Part shown: positions 56,800 through 64,000 of the stretch, piece after piece | Layout: each line of letters begins with the position of its first letter | How positions within the stretch are numbered: position 1 is the stretch's first letter | Assembly: GCF_000498755.1 (NCBI RefSeq) | Contig: NZ_AXUS01000004.1 | Location: forward strand, 101,711 to 165,710 | Reading direction: 5' to 3' | DNA from: Clostridioides mangenotii TR | GTDB taxonomy: Bacteria; Bacillota; Clostridia; Peptostreptococcales; Peptostreptococcaceae | Length of the DNA: 64,000 nt | Made by a program: the position numbers and the translations under genes | The notes under the pieces: model-generated | Databases searched by the model: none | What the model was told of the DNA's origin: nothing | The model's input: only the letters and a program-made list of their open reading frames with translations

Positions 56800-56991
56800 C
56801 TTTTGTATAGTTATTTTATTATCTTCAAAAGTCACCTCAACCTCACGACTATCTTCATTGATACCCATTTCTTTAATCCAACTAATTGGTATTGTTAAGC
56901 GAGTAGTCGTAGAACCAGAGCCAATTACAGAATTGTGAATAATGAAAGTTTTCGGATGCAGTACACTTTGGGTAACATCAGATTGCTGCAA
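56785..56991 (-). pseudogene. AbrB/SpoVT-type DNA-binding protein lacking its native start
   Basis: The swapped-hairpin AbrB sequence KTFIIHNSVIGSGSTTTRLT and IPISWIKEMGI is clear from about 56952 downwards. The 13 codons before it (from a TTG at 56991) are the reverse complement of the radical-SAM fragment and have no ribosome site. The native promoter and start therefore seem lost at the junction. Intact relatives bind DNA as dimers. Confidence 0.55.
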
Positions 56992-57148
56992 TCTAAATTG
57001 TAAGTATTGCTATGAGGGGTTAGAAAAGGAAAAACAATATATGTCTAAAGATATTGTAGATAAGTGTATAGACTATGCATTTAAATATCTATGTGAGTTC
57101 AGATGGAACAAAGGAAACAAAAAGAGATTACATATTAGGTTATTCTAG
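56942..57148 (+). pseudogene. N-terminal fragment of a radical SAM protein
   Basis: 68 aa. CNLNCKYC is the [4Fe-4S]/SAM cluster motif (CxxxCxxC), followed by YMSKDIVDKCIDYAFKYLCE. After about residue 50 the sequence turns basic and stops; a full enzyme would need 300 or more residues. A cysteine-bearing frame at 57130-57200 may be a scrap of its C-terminus. SPASM-type peptide-modifying enzymes often sit beside ABC exporters, as here, but function is inferred. Confidence 0.65.
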
Positions 57149-57198
57149 CAAGATAAATGAAGAATGTAAAGGTCGTAAACTATATAAGGAGGGTGCAG

Positions 57199-57819
57199 AT
57201 GAAAAACTTGAAACTAGTTTTAAAATATTTAAAATCATATAAGTCAAGTTCTATAGCAATTATGATAAGTATGATATTTTCTATAAGTCTAATTGTAGGT
57301 GTTGGAACACTTAGAGATACAAATAATAATGTAGAATTACAATCTATGAAGTATAAGACAGGTCCATATCAAGTTTTATTTAATGGAATTAATAATAAAC
57401 AACTTGAAAAAATAAGTTCAAATAAGAATATAGAGCATTTAGGAGTACAGTACCTATATAAATCAACAGCAAAAGAAGAAAGACAAAATATTGATATAAT
57501 GGGTGCTAATAATGACTATATACTAAGTAGTTCAAAAGTAAAAGAAGGAAGACTTCCAGAAAATAAAAATGAAATTGTGGCAGAAGAATGGGTTTTAAAT
57601 CTTTTAGGAATTGAATTGAAGCCATATCAGGAAATTACATTAAAAGTTGAAAATGGAAATAAGGGTTATAGTGTTAAGACTTTTAAATTAGCAGGAATAT
57701 TAAACGATATGGCTGTAAATAAACTTAACGGTAGAAGGAATTTATTTATAAAACCAGATATAAAAAATAATGATGTATTATTTGCAAATGTGGAATTTAA
57801 AAAAAGAGGGTTGCAATAG
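57199..57819 (+). pseudogene. N-terminal part of an FtsX-type ABC permease (truncated by deletion)
   Basis: 207 aa from the ATG at 57199 with AAGGAGG upstream. The first membrane helix (about 15-35) and the start of the extracellular domain (VKEGRLPENKNEIVAEEWV) are those of MacB/BceB-like permeases. The frame ends at about residue 203, directly where ATPase sequence begins. A full protein would be about 750-900 aa. Confidence 0.8.
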
Positions 57820-58025
57820 GACGAGCTTTAGCTACTAAGCCAAGTATAATTTTAGCAGATGAACCGACTGGAAATCTAGATAGCAAAACTACTGAAGAAG
57901 TACTGAATCTCTTGAAAATGTCTAGTAAGAAGTACAACCAAACACTTATTATGATAACACATGATAGCAACATAGCTAAAAAAGCTGATAGAGTTATTCA
58001 GATAGTAGATGGAGAAGTATTTTAA
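57807..58025 (+). pseudogene. C-terminal part of an ABC ATPase fused to the permease remnant
   Basis: The frame starts in the middle of the signature helix (RVAIGRALATKPSIILADEP), then TGNLDSKTTEEVLNLL and MITHD. The first 150 residues, with Walker A, are gone. The order permease then ATPase matches the intact pair at 60593-63902, so one deletion removed the permease C-terminus and the ATPase N-terminus together. Confidence 0.85.
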
Positions 58026-58043
58026 ATGAAGTTTCAAATGTGG

Positions 58044-58317
58044 TTAAAAGCAAATTTAGATCATTGTGTAGGAATGGAGCTAATATGATAGGAGTAAAAA
58101 AACGTATTGGTATTTAGTGTAGGTAATATGATAGATCCTATGGCAAACACGTTATACTAAAAAAAGAGAATCCTTATGAGGCTAAACTGGTTCTAGAAAA
58201 ACAACAAGATATGAAACAGTAGAGGTGGAATATCTAGATAAAACTTCAAGAAGTTTAAACAAATATTTACGGGATTTACTTCCAGCATGAAGTAGATCAT
58301 TTCGTAGGTATAATAAT
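58044..58317 (+). pseudogene. Decayed peptide deformylase
   Basis: Scattered frames in order read LKANLDHCVGM, MIGVKKRIGI, KKENPYEA, GSRKTTRYETVEVEYLD and FQHEVDHFVGII. These correspond to successive parts of the deformylase fold, including the HExxH metal motif (HEVDH). The EGCLS segment with the cysteine ligand is lost, and at least three shifts or stops separate the parts. Confidence 0.7.
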
Positions 58318-58367
58318 CTAATAGAGAATATTATTTGTAAAAACTGCACAAAGGGGGAGGGGAATTG

Positions 58368-59078
58368 ATGATTAAAATAGCAATTTGTGAGGATGAAAAA
58401 TATCAACAAGTATTATTAAAAGCTCATATTGAGCAAATATTTAAAGAGTTGTCTGTCAAATATAGTCTAGATGTATTTAACTCAGGAGAAGAATTACTCG
58501 AAAATTATCATAAAGATATTGATATAGTCTTTCTAGATATACAATTAAATGAAATTAATGGAATGGATACTGCTAGAAAAATTAGGATTTCAGATAATAA
58601 AGTAGAAATTCTTTTTATTACATCTTTGATAGAGTATGCGCTAGAAGGTTATGAGGTAAGAGCTTACAGATATTTAATAAAACCAGTAAAATATGATGAT
58701 TTAAAAGAGTATATTATAAATTGTATAAAAGAAGTAGATATAAAAAATAAATATATTATGATAAAAGAACAAGGCTGTAGAATTAAGATAGATATAAATG
58801 AAATAACTTACATAGAAGTACAAAAAGAAAATTTAACGATACATACTTTAAACCAGATTTATAAAATAAAAGGAACTATAAGTAATATTGAGAAGGAGAT
58901 AAACTGTAGTAGATTTTGTAGGTGCCACAAGAGCTTTTTAGTTAATTTAGAGCATGTAAAATCTATAAAACAGTATGCTTCAATACTTGAAAATAGTGAG
59001 GAAGTACCTGTTAGCAGGTATAGGTTTAAGGAGACAAAAGATAAATTTTTTGACTTAATAGAGGATAGATTATGTTAG
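58368..59078 (+). CDS. LytTR-family response regulator (AgrA-like)
   Basis: 236 aa from the ATG at 58368, with GGGGGAGGGG upstream (the TTG one codon earlier is less likely). The receiver domain has CEDEK and IDIVFLDIQL (phospho-Asp about residue 58), then T and K positions. A LytTR DNA-binding domain fills about 135-235 (RFCRCHKSFLVNLEHVKSI, VPVSRYRF). It should bind paired direct repeats, and such repeats lie upstream of the permease gene. It overlaps the kinase gene by 7 bp. Confidence 0.9.
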   Translation: MIKIAICEDEKYQQVLLKAHIEQIFKELSVKYSLDVFNSGEELLENYHKDIDIVFLDIQLNEINGMDTARKIRISDNKVEILFITSLIEYALEGYEVRAYRYLIKPVKYDDLKEYIINCIKEVDIKNKYIMIKEQGCRIKIDINEITYIEVQKENLTIHTLNQIYKIKGTISNIEKEINCSRFCRCHKSFLVNLEHVKSIKQYASILENSEEVPVSRYRFKETKDKFFDLIEDRLC

Positions 59079-60412
59079 TAAGTGTAAGTATCTATTTTTT
59101 AGCTGTTTTAAACATGGTAATGTTTGTAGTTTTATTTTTTATGCTAATGAATAAGAAAGGTTATGTCTATCAATATAAATTTGAGAGTCTATTTATACTT
59201 ACAAGTATATTCTTATTTTTTACAATTATAATGGGATTAGGCTTTGGAACAATATCTTTACAATTGATATTACGGATGTTTTTAATGATATATTTAATTT
59301 GTAAAATTTTTTATAAAATTAATACAAGAAAATCTACTATTATCTCAGTAATATATAGTTTAATTTATATTTTGGTAGAGAGTAGTATTTTTTGGTTTTT
59401 ACATTTTTCATTGAATAGACTAGATTATATACTTGAAATGATTCTTGTAATTAATTTTATTATTTTTTTTGTAAGTATATCTTTTTTTAAGATGCTCCAA
59501 AATATTTATAAAAATAAGAAATATTATTTATATGTCATATTAACTACTACAATTAATTTATTAATAATAGTATTTATAAATAAGTCATATACAGATATAG
59601 TTAATTTATATGATCTGGCACTTAAAAATAATGTTCATTTTTATGATGTTTCAGACATGCTTAAATTTTCAGCTACTATTAAGGAGACATTTCCTTATCT
59701 ATTAGTTATAGTAAATATATTATTAATATCTATATTTTTAAATTCTATAAAATCAGAAAAAGCTAAAGCTAAAGCAGAGTTTGTAAACGAAAAATTAGAT
59801 ATGCAGTATAAATACTATCTAATGGTTAAGGACTCACAAGAAAAAATGAAACGAGTATATCATGATATGAATAGCCATATGGAAAATATAAAATCATTAA
59901 AAAATAGTTATGAAGATGTAAATAAATATATTAACAATATAGAAGATGAAGTAAAAGGAAGTAAAAATATTTATAACACAGGAAATGTACTACTAGATAT
60001 TATCTTTCATGAAAAAAGAAAAGTCTGTATGGAAAATAATATAGATTTTAACGTAGGCATAGATTTTAGTAAATGTGAATTTATAGAAATGATTGATATA
60101 AGTTGCATATTTTCAAATTTAATAAATAATGCAATAGAAGCATGCAATAAAATAGATGATGATAATATAGAAAAATACATAACTATAAAAAGCACTTTTA
60201 TAAAAGGGTATTATGTAGTCAGGTGTGAAAACAGTAAGATAAATAAAGTAATAATTAAAAGTAATAAGATTTTTACTTCTAAAAAAGATAAATTTCTTCA
60301 TGGGATAGGTCTTGAAAGTATAAAATCTTCAATAAAAAAATACAATGGAGAATTAAAAATTAAGGATAGCGAGCATAAGTTTATAGTCACTGTTCACATA
60401 CCTGTTGAATAA
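59072..60412 (+). CDS. AgrC-like sensor histidine kinase
   Basis: 446 aa. Six to seven membrane helices (about 5-225) are followed by a GHKL kinase. The H-box is RVYHDMNSHMENIKS (phospho-His about 267), the N-box SNLINNAIEACNKI and the G-box HGIGLESIKSS. This is the HPK10/AgrC class, typically sensing peptides at the membrane. It is translationally coupled to the regulator and followed by a leader terminator and an ABC transporter, suggesting a peptide-sensing or bacteriocin-resistance role. Confidence 0.88.
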   Translation: MLVSVSIYFLAVLNMVMFVVLFFMLMNKKGYVYQYKFESLFILTSIFLFFTIIMGLGFGTISLQLILRMFLMIYLICKIFYKINTRKSTIISVIYSLIYILVESSIFWFLHFSLNRLDYILEMILVINFIIFFVSISFFKMLQNIYKNKKYYLYVILTTTINLLIIVFINKSYTDIVNLYDLALKNNVHFYDVSDMLKFSATIKETFPYLLVIVNILLISIFLNSIKSEKAKAKAEFVNEKLDMQYKYYLMVKDSQEKMKRVYHDMNSHMENIKSLKNSYEDVNKYINNIEDEVKGSKNIYNTGNVLLDIIFHEKRKVCMENNIDFNVGIDFSKCEFIEMIDISCIFSNLINNAIEACNKIDDDNIEKYITIKSTFIKGYYVVRCENSKINKVIIKSNKIFTSKKDKFLHGIGLESIKSSIKKYNGELKIKDSEHKFIVTVHIPVE

Positions 60413-60467
60413 AAATTTAATATTATTATTCATTTAATAAAGTTGCAAGTTTGGTTTAGTATGCTAG

Positions 60468-60495
60468 TTGTCGGTGAAAAAATACCACTTGTCGG
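60468..60495 (+). promoter_or_regulatory. 21-bp-phased direct repeats, probable LytTR regulator site
   Basis: TTGTCGG at 60468-60474 and again at 60489-60495, exactly 21 bp apart. The second copy can serve as the -35 (TTGTCG), with an AT-rich -10 (ATTTTA, 60513-60518) 18 bp downstream. LytTR regulators characteristically bind two direct repeats two helical turns apart. Confidence 0.6.
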
Positions 60496-60520
60496 ACTTA
60501 TATTGAAGCAAAATTTTAGA

Positions 60521-60556
60521 AATGTTACCTTTTATACAAAGAAGGTAGCATTTTTT
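60521..60556 (+). terminator. Terminator or attenuator in the permease leader
   Basis: ATGTTACCTT/AAGGTAGCAT stem (60522-60531, 60542-60551, one internal mismatch) followed by six T. It ends the kinase transcript and also lies downstream of the predicted promoter at 60489, so it may attenuate the transporter operon. Confidence 0.75.
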
Positions 60557-60592
60557 ATGCGAAGATTTAATACAAGAAAGGGAGATAAAGTT

Positions 60593-63169
60593 TTGATTAC
60601 ATTTAAACTAGCAATATCGTATATGAAAAAACAAAGAGGAAAAACAGTAGCTCTATTATCAAGTATTGCACTTTCAGTGATGCTTATTTTCTCAATGATT
60701 GTAATTAGGGACTCAGGATATGATTCTCAAATACAAGAAGCAAAAAATTTGCATGGGGACTATCAAGTATGGTCTGAGGGAATTGATATAGATAAAGCAA
60801 GAGAACTAGAAAATGATAATGAAGTTAAAAAATCAAGCAGAGTTAAATACTTTTGTGAAGCAGTCAATAAATCAAGTGGTGTTAAATTTGATTTGAATTC
60901 ATTTGATAAAGATTTTATAGATTCTCTTAACTATAAGATGGTGGGAAGAAGTCCAATAAGAGATGGAGAAATAGTTATAGAAAAAGAAACGGCAGATCAG
61001 ATGGGAATAAATAATCCATTAAATAAGAATATTGATTTAATGTTGATGAATAAGTACGTTGATGATAATGAAGGAAATAAAATAGAGAGTGTTAATAACA
61101 CATTTAAAATTGTTGGTGTTATTGAAAAGCCAGATAGATATTATAGTTCTATATCTGGTGCAATTGGAGGAACTGAGACTCAAGCCTTTATATATAAAGA
61201 CTCAAAGCTTTCATTAAAAACTGAAGATACCTACAAAGGAACAATATACCTTAAGTCAGAAAAAAATACATTTAAGTTTCTAAGTAAAATGGAAAAGAAG
61301 CTAAATCTTAGTTGGGACTATTTACATGAAAATACGGAAGTTAGAGCAGCTAATCTATTAAAGTATATATCTACTAATAATAAAGAAAATCTTCAAAATA
61401 TGGTTCTTTTAGTTTTTGTATCTGTTCTTGTAATATACAATATTTTTAATATTATACTACAAGATATGACAATAGAAATAGGGCTTATGAGAGCAATTGG
61501 TATGTCCAAAAATAAAATAAAAAGCATGTTTGTAGTATTAGGCCTTATTTATATAGTTTTAGGTACGGTAATAGGTATATTAATTGGAATTATTTTATCA
61601 TACGTGGGAGTTAGAGTAGTATATGGATATAGTTCTATGCTGACTATAAATATGCAAAGTATAATTTATTCTTTTATAGTTTCAACATTATCTGTATCTA
61701 TAAGTAGTTTTATAGTAGTTAGAAAAGCTATGAAGATTTCTATAATTGATTCAATAAGAAGCAGTGAGAAGTATGAAAGAAAATTAAAATATAAAAAAAT
61801 AAAAACAAATAGAACACAGGGAAGTATAATTCTAAGTATTGCGATTAGAAATGTATGGAGAAATAAATCCAGAACTATTATAACAATGCTTGCAATTACC
61901 ATGGTTGGAACCATGTTTATATTTAGCTTTGCAGTAAAAAGCACATTAAACACCAATATAGAAGCAGGAATAACTGGTGGAGGCTTTGGAATGTCATATG
62001 GAAGTGTAGATAAAACTGTAAATGGTAGTTACAATGGTACAGATAGTTTATTTTATAAAGTTGATAAAAATATGATAGAAAATGTGAAAAATATAAAAGG
62101 TGTAAAAAGTATAGAGCCAAACTTTTACAATCCTAATGGATATATTTTAGCTCCTAAAGATAAAATATCTAAGGCTTATCAAGAGGAATTAAAAAGAAGA
62201 AATTCACTATTTCAAGAGGAACATAATAAAGAATACCCACTTATTATAAGGGGATATAGAGACGAGATGTTAAAGCGTAGAGAGTCATTTATTGAAGAAG
62301 GACAAAACTTGATAAATACTAAAGAAGGACAATACAAAAAAGTTATACTAGTAAATAACACGAATTCACAAGTTACGCACTCATTTGAAGCAGAGGTGAT
62401 TGATGATGTAAAGGTTGGAGATGTTATAGATATAAAATTACCTGTATATAAAGAAGGTGTTAAAAAGTATGAAACATTTAAGGTTGAGGTTAGTGCTATT
62501 ATGAAAGAAGTTTATGCAGCAGCTCAAGATGGAAATGTTGATGCAGCAGGTGCACAGGTAATATTTAGAGAGGATGACTATAGAGAATTAACAGGTCAAA
62601 AGGATTATAACAAGATTTATGTAATGACTCAAAAAGGTGAGTTATACCCAGTTGAAAAAAGATTAGAGAAACTGACAAAGGATTATGCCTTTTCATCAAT
62701 TGGTGGAAAAGGTGAAGACATGAAATTTATTGGAGCACAACAAAGTTCTGAGGACAGACTTGCAGGAATATATCAGTGTTTACTTATACTTATACTTTCT
62801 GTAAATAGCATTTTTATTATGAGAAGCAATATTATTGCAAGAAGAAAAGAAATAGCAACACTAAGGGCAGTTGGAATGAGTATAAAAGATATAAAAAAGA
62901 TACTAATAATTGAAAGTGAGTTTTATGGACTGGTAGCGTCTACAATAGGAGCTATAATTGCAACAGTTTATCATAACTGGGGGATTTCAAGAGCGAATAA
63001 AACTCTTTTAGCAGGAGGATTTGAAAGGACTATAAAGCATAATATTCCTTTAGAACAAATAGTTATACTCTTTGTAATTTTTAGTATCATAGGACTTATT
63101 GCAGTGTATTTATCTAAAGATAAAATAGAAGGTACATCAATAACTGAGGGAATTTCACGAAATGATTAA
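60593..63169 (+). CDS. FtsX/MacB-type ABC transporter permease
   Basis: 858 aa from the TTG at 60593, which has AAAGGGAG 6 nt upstream; a frame extending to 60443 would translate a terminator hairpin. An N-terminal membrane helix (about 20-40) and extracellular domain precede three helices near 265-385. A second half starts at about 410 (SIAIRNVWRNKSRT), with a further extracellular domain and three C-terminal helices. This is the layout of BceB-like and lantibiotic-resistance permeases. It is paired with the ATPase 64 bp downstream. Confidence 0.85.
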   Translation: MITFKLAISYMKKQRGKTVALLSSIALSVMLIFSMIVIRDSGYDSQIQEAKNLHGDYQVWSEGIDIDKARELENDNEVKKSSRVKYFCEAVNKSSGVKFDLNSFDKDFIDSLNYKMVGRSPIRDGEIVIEKETADQMGINNPLNKNIDLMLMNKYVDDNEGNKIESVNNTFKIVGVIEKPDRYYSSISGAIGGTETQAFIYKDSKLSLKTEDTYKGTIYLKSEKNTFKFLSKMEKKLNLSWDYLHENTEVRAANLLKYISTNNKENLQNMVLLVFVSVLVIYNIFNIILQDMTIEIGLMRAIGMSKNKIKSMFVVLGLIYIVLGTVIGILIGIILSYVGVRVVYGYSSMLTINMQSIIYSFIVSTLSVSISSFIVVRKAMKISIIDSIRSSEKYERKLKYKKIKTNRTQGSIILSIAIRNVWRNKSRTIITMLAITMVGTMFIFSFAVKSTLNTNIEAGITGGGFGMSYGSVDKTVNGSYNGTDSLFYKVDKNMIENVKNIKGVKSIEPNFYNPNGYILAPKDKISKAYQEELKRRNSLFQEEHNKEYPLIIRGYRDEMLKRRESFIEEGQNLINTKEGQYKKVILVNNTNSQVTHSFEAEVIDDVKVGDVIDIKLPVYKEGVKKYETFKVEVSAIMKEVYAAAQDGNVDAAGAQVIFREDDYRELTGQKDYNKIYVMTQKGELYPVEKRLEKLTKDYAFSSIGGKGEDMKFIGAQQSSEDRLAGIYQCLLILILSVNSIFIMRSNIIARRKEIATLRAVGMSIKDIKKILIIESEFYGLVASTIGAIIATVYHNWGISRANKTLLAGGFERTIKHNIPLEQIVILFVIFSIIGLIAVYLSKDKIEGTSITEGISRND

Positions 63170-63233
63170 CAATATGGAATTCTATAAAATATAAATATAT
63201 CTAAACAGACAGATGATATATAAGGAGGCTATT

Positions 63234-63902
63234 ATGAAAAAATTAAGAGCATTAAGTTTAAATAAATTATATGGAAAAAATGATAATGAGGTTAGGGCTA
63301 TTAATGAAATAACTTTAGAAATAGATCCTAATAAATTTACAGCAATAATAGGGGCAAGTGGCAGTGGTAAAAGTACATTACTTCACTGCATGGCAGGACT
63401 TGATAAACCTACTTCTGGAAAAGTAATGATAGATGCTTTAGATTTATATACTCTAAATGATGACAAGCTATCAAAGATAAGAAGGGAAGAGTTTGGGTTT
63501 ATATTTCAGAGCTATAATTTAATACCAGTTATAAATGTTTATGACAATATAGTTCTTCCTGCCTCAATAAGCGGAGGAAAGATAGATAAAGAGTATATAG
63601 ACGATTTAATAGTCAAGTTAGGAATAGAATCTCAAATTAATAAATTTCCTAATGAATTATCAGGAGGGCAGCAACAGAGGGTAGCAATTGCTAGAGCACT
63701 TGCAAATAAACCTTCAATAATATTTGCAGATGAGCCTACTGGAAACCTAGATAGTAAAACAACTGATGAAGTCATGAGGCTTCTAAAGTTTTGTGTAGAT
63801 GAGTATAAACAGACGTTAGTAATGATAACTCATGATGATGAAATAGCTAATAGTGCAGATAATATTATAAATATTAGTGATGGTAAAATAGTATCAATGT
63901 AA
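63234..63902 (+). CDS. ABC transporter ATPase (MacB/BceA type)
   Basis: 222 aa from the ATG at 63234 with AAGGAGG upstream; the frame to 63213 has no site. Walker A GASGSGKST (about 41-49), Q-loop FIFQSYNLIP, signature LSGGQQQR, Walker B IIFADEPTGNLDSKT and switch MITHDD are intact. It should drive the adjacent permease, acting at the membrane on peptides or lipid-linked targets. It is close in sequence to the ATPase remnant at 57807-58025. No gene is seen in the last 98 bp. Confidence 0.93.
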   Translation: MKKLRALSLNKLYGKNDNEVRAINEITLEIDPNKFTAIIGASGSGKSTLLHCMAGLDKPTSGKVMIDALDLYTLNDDKLSKIRREEFGFIFQSYNLIPVINVYDNIVLPASISGGKIDKEYIDDLIVKLGIESQINKFPNELSGGQQQRVAIARALANKPSIIFADEPTGNLDSKTTDEVMRLLKFCVDEYKQTLVMITHDDEIANSADNIINISDGKIVSM

Positions 63903-64000
63903 TTATATAGAAGGTGTATTTTAATTAATTCAGAAAAATACTTAAAAATAGAAGATTTAATAGAAAAAGGGTAAGCAATATATAGACTGTAACAACTAAA

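Noticed and set aside
60443..60592. Upstream extension of the permease frame
   Set aside because: It would translate through a terminator hairpin and the promoter repeats. The TTG at 60593 has a proper ribosome site.
1..64000. tRNA or rRNA genes
   Set aside because: No cloverleaf with a T-loop GGTTCGAATCC-type core and no rRNA-like high-GC tract was found on either strand when read by eye.

Overview
The window reads as chromosomal DNA of a low-GC Gram-positive anaerobe of the class Clostridia. The best fit is a Peptostreptococcaceae-type organism. Three things point there: strong AT bias with AGGAGG-type ribosome sites and frequent TTG/GTG starts; a PolC-type replicase inside the rimP-nusA-infB translation cluster; and surface proteins ending in the cell-wall-binding (CWB2-like) repeats typical of Clostridioides relatives. 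I found no rRNA, tRNA or CRISPR array. The species cannot be fixed from sequence alone.

Layout. 1-7.5 kb: the start of a glutamine synthetase-like gene, ExoIII, a GalT-like nucleotidyltransferase, an aspartate-type aminotransferase, purB, a tyrosine-recombinase-like gene lacking key catalytic residues, and uppP. 7.5-8.1 kb: a gene-free patch with a broken AraC-type regulator and two long inverted repeats, next to a UvrD-like helicase. 10-23 kb: minus-strand housekeeping block (rny, recA with an SOS box, pgsA, mnmH, spoIIIE/ftsK, tepA, aspartokinase, ymxH, M16 peptidase, polysaccharide deacetylase), interrupted by a plus-strand TetR module with two identical operators. 24-27 kb: a molybdate/tungstate-type ABC operon with a DUF364-like gene. 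27.5-43 kb: pnp, degV, rpsO, ribF, truB, nrnA, rbfA, infB, ylxQ, ylxR, nusA, rimP, polC, all on the minus strand in the classical Firmicute order. polC is interrupted by two one-base frameshifts.

43.4-64 kb is accessory. It holds a glucosaminidase, a sirtuin and a MazG-like protein, then two tandem surface proteins built from beta-helix-like modules plus C-terminal cell-wall-binding repeats. Each is followed by the same covarying hairpin. A candidate structured small RNA follows. From about 52 to 58.3 kb lies a gene graveyard: two ATP-dependent DNA ligase tails, a CAAX protease, a SHOCT tail, phage XhlA/holin remnants, a radical-SAM start, an ABC transporter collapsed by deletion, and a peptide deformylase. 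Scattered among them are two small XRE/membrane-protein modules with recognisable operators. The window ends with an intact LytTR response regulator, AgrC-like kinase, FtsX-type permease and ATPase. The permease promoter region carries 21-bp-phased direct repeats and a leader terminator.

How the parts work together: the central block joins transcription, translation, RNA decay and DNA repair functions, plus envelope synthesis (uppP, pgsA, deacetylase). The distal region is environment-facing (cell surface, peptide sensing or resistance) and is clearly under gene turnover. Three frameshifts in otherwise conserved genes (polC twice, the deacetylase once) are each repaired by adding one A to an A-run. 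This suggests homopolymer under-calling in the assembly, or slippage, rather than true loss.
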